From the NCBI GenBank assembly GCA_019322485.1, contig JAHWIK010000002.1, positions 62,001 to 126,000 of the forward strand: a stretch of 64,000 nucleotides of DNA, read 5' to 3'. Each line of letters begins with the position of its first letter. Within the stretch, counting starts at the first letter, position 1. The notes under the pieces are model-generated. The model worked only from the letters and a program-made list of their open reading frames with translations. It was not told the DNA's origin and made no database searches. A program made the translations under genes and the position numbers. Of the stretch, positions 18,390 to 27,317 are shown piece by piece. The stretch is from Candidatus Woesearchaeota archaeon. Its GTDB lineage: Archaea; Nanobdellota; Nanobdellia; Woesearchaeales; JAHWIC01.

Positions 18390-19490
18390 GTGAACATAAT
18401 TTTAATCTACTTTTTACCTGCAATATTCCTTCTGGGCATTATAACCAGCTATGAGGATATTAAAGAGGGTAAAATCAGGAATAAATGGACCCTCTCTGCG
18501 TTAATCTATGCTTTTGTCGTTTATCTGGTTCTGATAATATCATATTACTCCAAAGGAACGCTAAGGGTGCCATATCTTGTCGAACTTTGCACCAGCATTA
18601 TTTTCGCAATGATAATCGGATTTGGTATGTGGCTTGGCAACTTGTGGACTCCCGGTGATGCAAAACTGTTTATGGCCTACACAGCTTTAATCCCCCTTTC
18701 TGTCTACGGCTTCGGCTATGTAAAATACTTCCCGGCAATTACCCTGCTTATAAACACCTTTGTTCCAATCTTCATCTTCTTTTTCCTGCTCTTAGTGTTC
18801 AAAACAAACCTGGAACAGAAAAAAGAAGCGCTAAAACCATTACTTGCGCCAAAAAACCTTATAAATTCTGTCTTCTCGCTATTTGCTATATTCTGGTTTA
18901 TTGAACTGATGTTCCCAGCGATAGGCATAGAACCAAATTACTTCTCCCAAATGATTGTTTCTATTGCTATATTCTCTATACTTCAAAAAACCCTTAAGGA
19001 AAAGACCCTTGGAGTAGCGATAGTTATTTCATCAATAAGGCTAATCGTAGACAAAAGCGTTTACAATCTGCTATTCTTTGAAAAGATATTTGGGCTTTTC
19101 TTTTTTTGGATAGTATTCAAGGGGGCTATAATCAATTTAGGCCAAATGACCTTCTCAAAAGAAACGAGGATTGAAGAACTGAAACCGAAATTAATACCTG
19201 CTGAGGTAATTTATGAAGACAACAAAAGATACTTCAAAGAAGGGCAGGAACACCAAATGGTTTCCACCAAAAGAAAAGATTTCTTGGGATTAAGTTATAG
19301 CGGCTTAACAAGGGGAGACATAGAAAAGTTAAAGCAGCTAAAAAAAGAAAGGAAATTGAAATTCACAACCCTAAAAATAAAACAAACTATGCCGTTTGCT
19401 CCATTTATGTTGTTCGGTGTCCTACTAACTATCCTGTCCAAAGGTAATTTCATAATTTGGGTTAGTTTAGTTATAGCAAAATTTTTATAG
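18390..19490 (+). CDS. Type IV prepilin peptidase (A24 family, FlaK/PibD-like)
   Basis: This is a membrane aspartic peptidase of about 366 aa that removes class III signals from pilin-like precursors. The first catalytic Asp is in SYEDIKEGKIRNKW and the second in WTPGDAKLFMAY (the G-D-A-K motif of the family). There are at least six hydrophobic helices, with an insert between helices that includes NLEQKKEALKP. A soluble segment of about 70 residues (about 240-330) precedes the last helix, making the protein longer than the usual 230-aa enzyme. I chose the GTG at 18390 because the TATA box at 18353-18367 leaves little room for the earlier TTG at 18369. It lies divergent from the ten pilin-like genes, its likely substrates. 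Confidence 0.85.
   Translation: MNIILIYFLPAIFLLGIITSYEDIKEGKIRNKWTLSALIYAFVVYLVLIISYYSKGTLRVPYLVELCTSIIFAMIIGFGMWLGNLWTPGDAKLFMAYTALIPLSVYGFGYVKYFPAITLLINTFVPIFIFFFLLLVFKTNLEQKKEALKPLLAPKNLINSVFSLFAIFWFIELMFPAIGIEPNYFSQMIVSIAIFSILQKTLKEKTLGVAIVISSIRLIVDKSVYNLLFFEKIFGLFFFWIVFKGAIINLGQMTFSKETRIEELKPKLIPAEVIYEDNKRYFKEGQEHQMVSTKRKDFLGLSYSGLTRGDIEKLKQLKKERKLKFTTLKIKQTMPFAPFMLFGVLLTILSKGNFIIWVSLVIAKFL
19474..19490 (+). promoter_or_regulatory. TATA box for hxsD-hxsB transcript
   Basis: AAATTTTTATAGTTAA lies at the end of the peptidase gene, about 40 bases before the ATG at 19525. A strong ribosome-binding site (GAGGGGGTG, about 19510-19518) follows in the short leader. Confidence 0.4.
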
Positions 19491-19524
19491 TTAACATAAA
19501 CCGAAACTCGAGGGGGTGTAATTT

Positions 19525-19998
19525 ATGAGCAATATAGATGTTGATAATAAAGAAAATTGTTGTTTGATATCAATCAACCCAAAGATATACCCTTTAGACG
19601 CCATATACTCTGCAGCATATGTCTTTTTAGACAAATCATATGTGCTGTTAGACGGCGATCCAAAGGAAAAGATAACTGTTGAACTCAGACCAAAAGAAAA
19701 GCAGGATTTAGAAAAGCTTGGCAGGGAATTCAACAACGAACTGCTTAATTATGCGCAATACAAAAAACAGGCTGAGCTTAATAAGGAAATAAGGCAGGTG
19801 CTGCTGCAGCGCGCATTATTGACAAGTGAGACTTCTCCAGCCCGAGATACCCTGCCAAAAGAAGGGGAGGAAGAGCCCCTAGAGGAATTGGATGAAAACT
19901 ATCTTGATGACCCGGAAGGCATTGCAATACCCTGGGAAGAAAAGTACGGCAAAAAAGCAAAGGCAGCTAAGCAAAAGAAGAGCAAGAAAAAAAAATGA
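19525..19998 (+). CDS. hxsD: HxsD-like protein of a His-Xaa-Ser RiPP system
   Basis: Residues 13-75 match my memory of the HxsD family: a strand followed by YPLDAIYSAAYVFLDKSYVL, a beta-hairpin, ITVELRPKEK, then REFNNELLNYAQYKKQAE. The LLN-Y segment corresponds to the family's signature LLNDYxLRE helix. HxsD is a small partner of radical SAM maturases in His-Xaa-Ser repeat systems and may help bind the precursor leader. The C-terminal 55 residues are acidic and then Lys-rich (ending KKSKKKK) and look like an added flexible tail. The gene overlaps the next one by 4 bases (ATGA) and is followed by an HxsB-like maturase, the expected neighbour. Confidence 0.75.
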   Translation: MSNIDVDNKENCCLISINPKIYPLDAIYSAAYVFLDKSYVLLDGDPKEKITVELRPKEKQDLEKLGREFNNELLNYAQYKKQAELNKEIRQVLLQRALLTSETSPARDTLPKEGEEEPLEELDENYLDDPEGIAIPWEEKYGKKAKAAKQKKSKKKK

Positions 19999-20228
19999 TT
20001 GACATTGAAAACAAGGGAATAAGAATCAGATTAAACAAGCAGTTCTATGATATTAATGTTGTGAGGGAGTCCTTGAAAGATTTCAAGCGGGTCTGTAGCG
20101 GGAAAGTTGCAAACAAAAAAGCTATAGAAGTTATGTTAAAACCTAAGGAGCAGTCGCTAAAAGGTGTTCTTGGTCATGAGTTTTGCAATTATGTCCTGGG
20201 ATTGATGAAAAATAAAACGCTTATCTAA
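19995..20228 (+). CDS. Second, shorter HxsD-like protein (77 aa)
   Basis: This small protein can be aligned by eye with the preceding HxsD-like protein: FYDINVVRESLKDFKRVC against YPLDAIYSAAYVFLDKSY, IEVMLKPKEQ against ITVELRPKEK, and HEFCNYVLGLM against REFNNELLNYA. It therefore looks like a paralogue trimmed to the core fold, possibly forming a heteromeric partner pair for the maturase. It overlaps the upstream gene by ATGA and ends 1 base before the HxsB-like start, so all three should be translated together. The alignment is visual; a profile search is needed to settle it. Confidence 0.65.
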   Translation: MIDIENKGIRIRLNKQFYDINVVRESLKDFKRVCSGKVANKKAIEVMLKPKEQSLKGVLGHEFCNYVLGLMKNKTLI

Positions 20229-20229
20229 A

Positions 20230-21651
20230 ATGGTTTCTAAACAAGATTTCAAAATAAATAATTACAGGGCAAGAAAAATCAAGGACAAGTATTTGGTTAC
20301 AACAGACCATGGTTCATGGATTGCTTTGGACCGAGAAAGCTTCTTATCATTAAAAAGGATGAAAATAAAAAGGAATTCAAAAATATTTAATGAACTTGAG
20401 GAGAAAGGGATTGTTCTAACTAAGGATAATATCGCTCAAATCATAGAGGGCCTTAGGGGCAGGTACGGCTTTCTCCTCCAAGGCACTTCTTTGCATATAG
20501 TCGTACCAACCCTCCGCTGCAATATGAAATGCATCTATTGCCATGCGTCATCCAGGCTGCCGAATGCTAAAGGTTATGACATGGACAAGAAAACAGCAAA
20601 AAAGATTGTAGACTTCATTTTCCAGTCTCCCTCCCGCCACATAACAATCGAATTCCAAGGCGGAGAGCCGTTACTTAATTTTGATATTGTTAAATACATC
20701 ATCAACTACGCAAATGAGTTAAATGTGTTTCACAATAAGGACCTATTGACAAGCATTGTTACAAATCTTACTTTAATGGACGGAAAAAAATTAGATTTTT
20801 TATTAAATAACAATGTTACAATCTGCACTTCCTTAGATGGGCCTAAAGAGGTGCATGATTATAATAGGGCCTTTATCCAGGGGAGAGGAACACACGCAGA
20901 AGTGACAAAACAAATTGCAAGAGCAGGGAAAATATACGCAGAAAGGGGTATAACGGACAGAAAGATGAATGCGCTCATAACCTTAACAAAAAAATCTCTG
21001 AAATACCCCAAAGCTATTGTTGATGAGTATGTTAAGAATAATTTAACAGATATCCACCTCAGATTCCTGAATAACTTGGGGTGCGCAAAGGGCGCATGGG
21101 TTGATATAAGCTATTCAGCTTCTGATTTTATTGAGTTTTGGAAGCAGGCCATGGATTATATAATTAAAATAAACAAAGAAGGCAAACCCCTGAGAGAAAG
21201 GATAGTAATGATTATACTAAAAAAAATTCTTGAGAAAGAGGACCCAAATTATGTTGATTTACGAAGCCCTTGCGGAGCTGCAATTGGCCAGCTTGTTTAT
21301 GATTATGATGGATCCATCTACACATGTGATGAAGGCCGCATGCTGGGAGAAGACGTCTTCAAACTGGGTAATGCAAAGAACAACAACTTTAGGGAAGTTC
21401 TTACATCAAACCATACGTGCGGGATTGTAGCTGCATCAGCAAATGATGTGCAGATTTGCGACAACTGCGCCTACAAGCCGTACTGCGGTATTTGCCCAAT
21501 CTGCAATTACGCAGAGCAGGGTTCAATAATCGCAAAGATACCTCAGACTGACAGATGCAAGATATTCAAAGCTCAATTTGACTTTGTCTTCGATAAGTTA
21601 TTTAATGACGAAGTTGCAAGAAAAGTTTTCTTAAGCTGGGTCAACGATTAA
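20230..21651 (+). CDS. hxsB: HxsB-type radical SAM maturase
   Basis: This radical SAM enzyme of 473 aa probably modifies the HxsA-like peptides encoded 10 kb downstream. An N-terminal domain of about 85 residues (NYRARKIKDKYLVTTDHGSW) is followed by GTSLHIVVPTLRCNMKCIYC, with the cluster cysteines at 97, 101 and 104. The segments DMDKKTAKKIVDFIFQSPS and ITIEFQGGEPLLNFD are characteristic of the HxsB family. C-terminal Cys motifs (CGAAIGQLVYDYDGSIYTC and CDNCAYKPYCGICPIC) would hold auxiliary clusters of SPASM type. It is co-translated with two HxsD-like partners. No HxsC gene lies beside it; the operon at 36763-47641 may supply the second maturase. Confidence 0.82.
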   Translation: MVSKQDFKINNYRARKIKDKYLVTTDHGSWIALDRESFLSLKRMKIKRNSKIFNELEEKGIVLTKDNIAQIIEGLRGRYGFLLQGTSLHIVVPTLRCNMKCIYCHASSRLPNAKGYDMDKKTAKKIVDFIFQSPSRHITIEFQGGEPLLNFDIVKYIINYANELNVFHNKDLLTSIVTNLTLMDGKKLDFLLNNNVTICTSLDGPKEVHDYNRAFIQGRGTHAEVTKQIARAGKIYAERGITDRKMNALITLTKKSLKYPKAIVDEYVKNNLTDIHLRFLNNLGCAKGAWVDISYSASDFIEFWKQAMDYIIKINKEGKPLRERIVMIILKKILEKEDPNYVDLRSPCGAAIGQLVYDYDGSIYTCDEGRMLGEDVFKLGNAKNNNFREVLTSNHTCGIVAASANDVQICDNCAYKPYCGICPICNYAEQGSIIAKIPQTDRCKIFKAQFDFVFDKLFNDEVARKVFLSWVND

Positions 21652-21663
21652 GCTTATCAAATT

Positions 21664-23286
21664 GTGAAAAACTTGAATGTATGTGCCAAATTAAGTGCGC
21701 ATTCGCCCGATAGCCAAATGCCAAGAAATATCAAATCTACGGGAGTGTCCCTTCTCAATAAGAAGGAATTTCTAAGATTGCTGTCTAAGGATTGGGTTTT
21801 AATTTTCTTTTTGGCCACCCTATTTTTAATATTTACTCTTCCCTTTTTGCATTTTCCTTTTGATAAAGATACCAATACTCAGAAAATATTGAGGGCTAAA
21901 GAACCGCTAGCAAATATAGTTTTTAGGAATCTTAATCCCAGGAATCCCCCGTTGCACCTAGTTATACTCCATTATTTCCTGTTTCTCGGAGACTCAGAAT
22001 GGATAGCAAGATTCCCTTCACTTATATTTGGGTTGCTGTCATTAGTTGTTTTCTTTAATCTGACAAAAAGGCTGTATGGTAAGATAAGCGCCTTCTTTTC
22101 TGGACTAGTTTTGGTATTATCGCCGCTTTTCTTGGAGTATTCCCTATATGCGGGGAATTATGCGTTGTTTACCTTCTTGTCTTTGCTTTCGCTTTACTAT
22201 TTTAATGAATTCGTCATAAATGGAAATGCTAAATACAGCCATAGGTTTGCTGTAACTACTGTTCTATTAGCATGGTCTAACTACCTCTCAGCGTTTGTTC
22301 TGATTTCAGAGGGTTTATGGATTATACTGAAAAAAAGAAGTTGGTTTAAAAATAAGCGCAATATCAAACTTATAGCGGCCATCTTCGTCTTTATCTTGCC
22401 GATATTTTTTATGGTCTCCTCATGCGTCTCAAATGAAATCAGGGCTATGGGTTATTCAAAGATATCCCCTTCTCATTTTTGGGGTGTTGAAGAAGCAAAA
22501 GGCATCATCTTTCATTTTTTCCTTAACCTACTTCCAGACAACAGCTCGTCTTATTTTTTCTTTTTTCCCCTTGTTCTTCTTGGTATTGTTAATTATTCCA
22601 GGAATCTCAAGAAAGATAAATTTGGCATTCTATTGTTAACTTACATAGCCATATCCTTGACCTCTATAAAACTTCTTTCATATTACGCTAGAATGAGCCC
22701 AGAACGCCTAACCTTCCTATATCCTGCTTTTATTTTGATTTTTGATTCATCAACAAGATTTTTAGCTGGAATTGTAAAAAAATTTGACAGGGAATTGCCT
22801 TTTGATTTGTTGAAAATAAGTTTCTGGGTCATAATTATTGTTTTCTATGCCATCTCCTTTAGACCGGGTTTGGAGGCATCAGAGTATCACCTGGTCGGTG
22901 CATACCTAAAAGAGGAACTAAAAGAGCCTTCACCAATTGTGTTTGAGCCCCACAATTTAAGAACGATACTAGCTTATTATTTATTTGACGACTCTTATTC
23001 CTTTATTAAAGCCTGTTTGTATAACAAAGAATTGTATAATTTCACTTATCCTTTTTATTGCAGTGATGGAAACACAAGTATGATTGCCCTAATTGAAAGG
23101 CCTGATTCTGAATCGTGGATGGTTGAAGACCTCAATAAACTGGAAAAAATACCTAAGGGCTACTGGTATGTTGAAACATCAAAGTTTGAAAATCCCCATA
23201 TTTTGGATTTTCTAAATAAAAGGTGTAAACTTAAAAAAAGATTTGAGGAAATAAGAGTCCATTTCTGCGGAAATGCTATTGACTAA
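21664..23286 (+). CDS. GT-C (family 39/PMT-like) membrane glycosyltransferase
   Basis: This 540-aa integral membrane protein has about ten hydrophobic helices and the layout of lipid-phosphosugar-dependent GT-C transferases (ArnT/PMT type). Early residues FPFDKDTNTQKIL are in the first external loop, where the family's acidic motif lies. NPRNPPLHLVILHYFLFLG matches the family pattern of a P-P-L segment before helix 3. The soluble C-terminal region contains several Cys. It starts with GTG, 12 bases after hxsB, so it could be co-expressed with the maturase. It may glycosylate envelope proteins or surface polymers; the acceptor is unknown. Confidence 0.7.
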   Translation: MKNLNVCAKLSAHSPDSQMPRNIKSTGVSLLNKKEFLRLLSKDWVLIFFLATLFLIFTLPFLHFPFDKDTNTQKILRAKEPLANIVFRNLNPRNPPLHLVILHYFLFLGDSEWIARFPSLIFGLLSLVVFFNLTKRLYGKISAFFSGLVLVLSPLFLEYSLYAGNYALFTFLSLLSLYYFNEFVINGNAKYSHRFAVTTVLLAWSNYLSAFVLISEGLWIILKKRSWFKNKRNIKLIAAIFVFILPIFFMVSSCVSNEIRAMGYSKISPSHFWGVEEAKGIIFHFFLNLLPDNSSSYFFFFPLVLLGIVNYSRNLKKDKFGILLLTYIAISLTSIKLLSYYARMSPERLTFLYPAFILIFDSSTRFLAGIVKKFDRELPFDLLKISFWVIIIVFYAISFRPGLEASEYHLVGAYLKEELKEPSPIVFEPHNLRTILAYYLFDDSYSFIKACLYNKELYNFTYPFYCSDGNTSMIALIERPDSESWMVEDLNKLEKIPKGYWYVETSKFENPHILDFLNKRCKLKKRFEEIRVHFCGNAID

Positions 23287-24389
23287 ATTCTAGCATGTCC
23301 TACAGCAACGTTTACTTTATCTATTATTCTATCCAGTTCTTCTTTACTCAATTTTGGGTGCATTGGCAGGCTCACCACAGAAGAACTGACTTTCTCCGTC
23401 ACTGTCAAATCCGTAGTTTGGTACTTTCCTAAATATTCCATCTTATGTAATGCCGGGAAATGTACATATGCTTCTATCCCTTCTTCAATCATTTTTTTTA
23501 TGAATTTATCCCTGTCTAATTTACCGCCCTCCACTTTTATCACATACATCTGGTAAACGTGCTTGCAGCCCTTATATTCAAAAGGCACTTTTAGAAATTC
23601 GCTATCCAGATTCTTATTCAAATAATTAGCAATTTTCCTTCTAGATTCATTCATCCTGCCTATTTTTTTTAGTTGAGCCAGACCAACTGCTGCAAGTATG
23701 TCGCTTAAATTGAAATTATATCCAGGCAGTGCCCCTATTCTTTCCCAATCTTTTGTTCTCTTGTTTTTATCAATGCCATTAAAGGCTATAATTTTGGCAT
23801 TATTTATTAGCTCCTCATTATTTGTGGTTATCATTCCCCCCTCGCCGGTTGTCATGTTTTTTGAGGGGTAGAAAGAGAAACAACCAGTTCCAAAAGAGCC
23901 TGTTTTCCTTCCATTATATTCTGCTCCTATCGCTTCTGCAGAATCCTCAATTACCTTTAGGTTGTATTTTTCTGCTATTTCGCATATCTCTTCCATCATG
24001 CAGCTCTGACCGGCAAAGTGTACAGGCAGTATGGCTGCTGTCTTATCTGTAATAAGTTCCTTTATTTTGTTAGGGTCTAGGTTACAGCTCTCATAATCTA
24101 TATCACAAAAAACAGGAACACACCCTGCATTTAAGACGGCATTCGCAGAAGCAGTAAACGTGAAGCTAGGCATGATTATCTCTCCCTTAAGGCCTTGAGC
24201 TTGTATTGCCAACTGAAGAGCAGCAGTCCCGGAATTAACCGCAAATGCATATTTTGTCCCAATAAATTCCGAGAATTTTCTTTCAAATTCCTTTGCCTTC
24301 TGGCCATAGGTTAACCATTTGGAATCTAGCACATCCTTGATTTCTTTTAATTCTTCATTATCGATGTCAGGTAAAGATAATTTTATCAT
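23283..24389 (-). CDS. DegT/DnrJ/EryC1/StrS-family sugar aminotransferase
   Basis: This PLP enzyme of 368 aa probably transfers an amino group to a keto-sugar nucleotide. Family features: AFAVNSGTAALQLAIQA near residue 55; IIMPSFTFTASANAVLNAG; VIEDSAEAIGAEYNGRKTGS, with the Asp that contacts PLP; and FYPSKNMTTGEGGMITTNN, which includes the PLP-binding Lys. It overlaps the end of the GT-C gene on the opposite strand by four bases. The nearby dehydrogenase and epimerase suggest a pathway for an amino- or uronic-acid sugar on the cell surface. Confidence 0.88.
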   Translation of the reverse strand: MIKLSLPDIDNEELKEIKDVLDSKWLTYGQKAKEFERKFSEFIGTKYAFAVNSGTAALQLAIQAQGLKGEIIMPSFTFTASANAVLNAGCVPVFCDIDYESCNLDPNKIKELITDKTAAILPVHFAGQSCMMEEICEIAEKYNLKVIEDSAEAIGAEYNGRKTGSFGTGCFSFYPSKNMTTGEGGMITTNNEELINNAKIIAFNGIDKNKRTKDWERIGALPGYNFNLSDILAAVGLAQLKKIGRMNESRRKIANYLNKNLDSEFLKVPFEYKGCKHVYQMYVIKVEGGKLDRDKFIKKMIEEGIEAYVHFPALHKMEYLGKYQTTDLTVTEKVSSSVVSLPMHPKLSKEELDRIIDKVNVAVGHARI

Positions 24390-24507
24390 TAATTCCCCCA
24401 GTTAATTGTTTTTAATTTATGTTTTTTCTCTTAATTTATTAATTTTGCTATAAGAAAAACTAAAATTTTTTATATTCTCTCCCCCCAGAGTTTTGAGGGG
24501 CAAAAAA
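24390..24507. promoter_or_regulatory. Divergent promoter region, aminotransferase / GT2
   Basis: On the plus strand AAAATTTTTTATATTCTC (about 24462-24480) provides a TATA box about 35 bases before the ATG at 24508, and GAGGGG follows at 24495-24500. On the minus strand GGGGGAATTA directly precedes the aminotransferase start, with AT-rich sequence farther upstream. The run CCCCCC AGAG TTTT GAGGGG (24481-24500) could form a small hairpin over the GT2 ribosome-binding site. Confidence 0.4.
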
Positions 24508-25257
24508 ATGTCTAAAAATGTAGATGTAAGCGTAGTTATTCCAACCTACAATGAAAAAGAGAATGCCGAACTGCTTTATCACGAGCTGAAAAGCATCCTT
24601 GACAAACTAAAAGAGAAGCATGAAATCATATTTGTTGATGATGGGAGCACTGATGGCTCTTTTGATGTTCTAAAAAAGATAGCTAGTAAAAAAGATAATG
24701 TCAAGCTAGTAAAACTCGCAGGGAATTACGGCCAGAGTTCAGCTTTGGCAGCAGGCATAGAAAACGCAGAAGGAAATATTATTGCCACGATGGACTCAGA
24801 CCTGCAGCACGACCCAAAAGATATCCCAGGGCTAATCCATAAGTTGGGGGAAGGCTACCATGTCGTTTGTGGCTGGAGGAAGTTTAGAGGGAACTCAGAC
24901 TCGTTTATCTTTAAGATACTGCCCTCAAAATTGTCTAATTTCCTTATCAATTCTCTTACAGGAATGAAGCTAAAAGACAGCACAGGCGGGATGAGGGCAT
25001 TTAGGAAAAACGTCACACGCACTATACCCCTCTATGGGGAGATGCATCGTTATTTGCCTGTATTAGCTAAATGGAAAGGGTTTAAGGTTACTGAGGTACC
25101 GATACGCATAAGGAAAAGAAAACATGGTAAGACAAAGTACAGTATCTTTAGGCTGTTTAGGGGGTTTTTTGATTTGTTGGCTATTAGATTTTTTACTTCT
25201 TATTCGACAAGGCCTAAAACCAATAAAACTTACATCATAGATGAATTAATTAAATAA
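24508..25257 (+). CDS. GT2-family glycosyltransferase (dolichyl/polyprenyl-phosphate sugar synthase-like)
   Basis: This 249-aa glycosyltransferase of GT-A fold has VSVVIPTYNEKENAELLYHE at the N-terminus, IIFVDDGSTDGSF, a metal-binding DSDLQHDP motif, and GMKLKDSTGGMRAFRK. Its closest layout is dolichyl-phosphate mannose or undecaprenyl-phosphate sugar synthases, which make the lipid-linked sugars used by GT-C enzymes such as those nearby. It stops where many relatives continue with two membrane helices. I chose the ATG at 24508, preceded by GAGGGG, over the TTG at 24493. The last 8 bases overlap the convergent deacetylase gene. Confidence 0.85.
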   Translation: MSKNVDVSVVIPTYNEKENAELLYHELKSILDKLKEKHEIIFVDDGSTDGSFDVLKKIASKKDNVKLVKLAGNYGQSSALAAGIENAEGNIIATMDSDLQHDPKDIPGLIHKLGEGYHVVCGWRKFRGNSDSFIFKILPSKLSNFLINSLTGMKLKDSTGGMRAFRKNVTRTIPLYGEMHRYLPVLAKWKGFKVTEVPIRIRKRKHGKTKYSIFRLFRGFFDLLAIRFFTSYSTRPKTNKTYIIDELIK

Positions 25258-26032
25258 GCTCTGATAATGCAACAAATTTCTGGTCATTGAAATGTTCTAT
25301 AAATTTAGACAATGTAGAAGAAAATTTATCCCCTGTCTTCCAATTAAAGTGAGGGGGTGCATATCTGCTTTTCATTTTAGTAAATTCCCAGGAGTGAATA
25401 TAGATGTTTGGTGTTATTCCTCTTTTTAGCAAACTTTTTACCATAATTTTTGTCCAATTTAATCCTAACAACCTCATCCATAGCCACCCCATTGGAAGTC
25501 TTAGCTTAGGTGTTACAGCCAAAGGCACCTCTTTTATCCTAAGGTCTTTGAATGGCTTATGTATTTGTATAGGATATGCCCCTGCATTGCGGGGTCCAGA
25601 TAAGTGGGTGGGATGTAAAGAACTATCGTATTCAAACCCCAGTTTATCAAGGCAGCTTAACAATTTATAGGAAAACTGAAGCTGGGGAGCCCTAAAACCA
25701 TTTATTTTTTTGTGTGTAATCTTCTCAAGTATTCTCTTGGACTTCTCTATGTCTCGGTATATGTCAAATTCCCCGTTGCCCCTATAATGGTGATTATATC
25801 CATGCGAGGCTATTTCATGGCCGGCTTGTCTTATTTCCTTTACTTGCGCATTTTCCCTCTCAGCATAATAGCCAGTAACAAAAAATGTTGTTTTAATATC
25901 ATGTTTTCTGAAAATATCTAGCAGCTGAATGTTTCCTTTCTTGCTAAAAGAGGTTTTATTATTCTCAGGAACATCTTTACCTCTTAAGTATGGAGAATTC
26001 CACTGTTCGCAATCAATAGTTAGGGCAATCAT
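25250..26032 (-). CDS. Polysaccharide deacetylase (NodB-type, CE4)
   Basis: This enzyme of about 260 aa likely removes N-acetyl groups from a surface polysaccharide or lipid-linked sugar. Motif 1 is ALTIDCEQWN, containing the catalytic/metal Asp. Motif 2 is GHEIASHGYNHH, giving the His residues that bind metal. Motif 3 is NGFRAPQLQF. TTFFVTGYYAE is the typical beta-strand before motif 2. The ATG at 26032 lies 1 base after the upstream dehydrogenase stop; the longer frame from 26053 would overlap that gene and has no better ribosome site. It sits in a minus-strand run with the dehydrogenase and epimerase. Confidence 0.82.
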   Translation of the reverse strand: MIALTIDCEQWNSPYLRGKDVPENNKTSFSKKGNIQLLDIFRKHDIKTTFFVTGYYAERENAQVKEIRQAGHEIASHGYNHHYRGNGEFDIYRDIEKSKRILEKITHKKINGFRAPQLQFSYKLLSCLDKLGFEYDSSLHPTHLSGPRNAGAYPIQIHKPFKDLRIKEVPLAVTPKLRLPMGWLWMRLLGLNWTKIMVKSLLKRGITPNIYIHSWEFTKMKSRYAPPHFNWKTGDKFSSTLSKFIEHFNDQKFVALSELI

Positions 26033-26033
26033 A

Positions 26034-27317
26034 TTAAAGGGACTTGTACACAAATCCTAATTTTTCAGCTTCCTCTAGATCATAGGCAGATTTAACATCG
26101 ATAAGGATCGGTTTATCCATCCATTTTTTCAGATTAAGTAAACTAATCTTCCTTAGTTCGTCGTGGGGCGTTGCCACTATTACTGCATCGACTTTTTTGA
26201 TGTCATTCAACTGTGTGTTTTTTAGCCCAAAAATCTCTTCTACATCGTTATCCTCTAGCAAAGAATCGTGCGCCAAAATACCTGCCCCTTCATTTTTCAG
26301 CAAATCTATAAGGTCTTTTGCCTTGCTGTTCCTGGCGTCTTTAACATTTTCTTTAAATGTTAAACCCAACACCAGTATTGAACTTTTGTTTAATTTTTTT
26401 CTGTGTTCCCCAAAAGATTCTTTCAGCAGTTCAACTACATGCATGGCCATAGATTCATTTGTTGCTCTTCCTGCCAGAATAATGCTCGGCTCATACCCCA
26501 GCTCTCTTGCCTTGTGTGTTAAATAGTATGGGTCAATTCCAATACAATGCCCTCCAACCAAACCGGGGGTGTAGGTGTGGAAATTCCATTTGGTGGCAGA
26601 AGCTTCTATAACATCCTTTGTTCTTATTCCAATCTTTTTGAATATGATGGATAATTCGTTCATTAGGGCTATGTTTAAATCCCTCTGGATGTTTTCTATG
26701 ACCTTCGCAGCTTCAGCAGTTTTGATATCCTTTGCCTCAAAAACATTTTTGGATACCTTGGAATAGATATGATTCATTTTTTCAGTGGTTTCCTCATCCA
26801 TACCTGCAATAACCTTTGTAATTTTGTTGAGTGTATGCTCCTTATCACCTAGATTTATCCTCTCCGGACCATACCCTATCTTAAAATCTACACCGCACTT
26901 CAGGCTAGAATATTTCTCAAGAATTGGCCTACAAACTTCCTCAGTAACTCCGGGGTAGACAGTAGATTCATAAACAATGATGCTGCCTCTTGACACATTC
27001 TTTCCTACAATTTGGGACGCTTCTTTCAGGTAAGTAAGGTCTGGCTTCTTGTCCTTGGTTATCGGTGTCGGAACAGCCACTATAATGAAATTAGATGTGC
27101 CTATCGTCTTTTGGTCTGTCGTGTACTTCAGTTTGCTGTTCATCAAAATCCCGCTTTCAATCTCACCTGTCGTGTCTGCATATTTTTTTAGGTCTCCAAT
27201 TCTTTTCTGGTTTATATCGAAACCAGTAGTATCAAAATATTTAGAAAGTTCAACAGCTAGTGGCAAGCAGACATGACCCAATCCAATAACGCAGATTTTT
27301 ACATTATTTACATTCAT
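26034..27317 (-). CDS. UDP-N-acetyl-sugar 6-dehydrogenase (nucleotide sugar dehydrogenase)
   Basis: This 427-aa enzyme oxidises the C6 of a UDP-N-acetylhexosamine to the uronic acid using NAD. It has an N-terminal Rossmann motif with an altered glycine loop (VIGLGHVCLPLAVEL), the central GGHCIGIDPYYL with the catalytic Cys, YESTVYPGVTEE, and a C-terminal NAD/UDP domain with VLGLTFKENVKDARNSK. The GGHCIGIDPYYL form is typical of the WecC/WbpA/TviB class rather than UDP-glucose dehydrogenase. The N-terminus overlaps the epimerase stop by 14 bases. The aminotransferase, deacetylase and epimerase nearby suggest one amino-uronic sugar pathway. Confidence 0.88.
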   Translation of the reverse strand: MNVNNVKICVIGLGHVCLPLAVELSKYFDTTGFDINQKRIGDLKKYADTTGEIESGILMNSKLKYTTDQKTIGTSNFIIVAVPTPITKDKKPDLTYLKEASQIVGKNVSRGSIIVYESTVYPGVTEEVCRPILEKYSSLKCGVDFKIGYGPERINLGDKEHTLNKITKVIAGMDEETTEKMNHIYSKVSKNVFEAKDIKTAEAAKVIENIQRDLNIALMNELSIIFKKIGIRTKDVIEASATKWNFHTYTPGLVGGHCIGIDPYYLTHKARELGYEPSIILAGRATNESMAMHVVELLKESFGEHRKKLNKSSILVLGLTFKENVKDARNSKAKDLIDLLKNEGAGILAHDSLLEDNDVEEIFGLKNTQLNDIKKVDAVIVATPHDELRKISLLNLKKWMDKPILIDVKSAYDLEEAEKLGFVYKSL

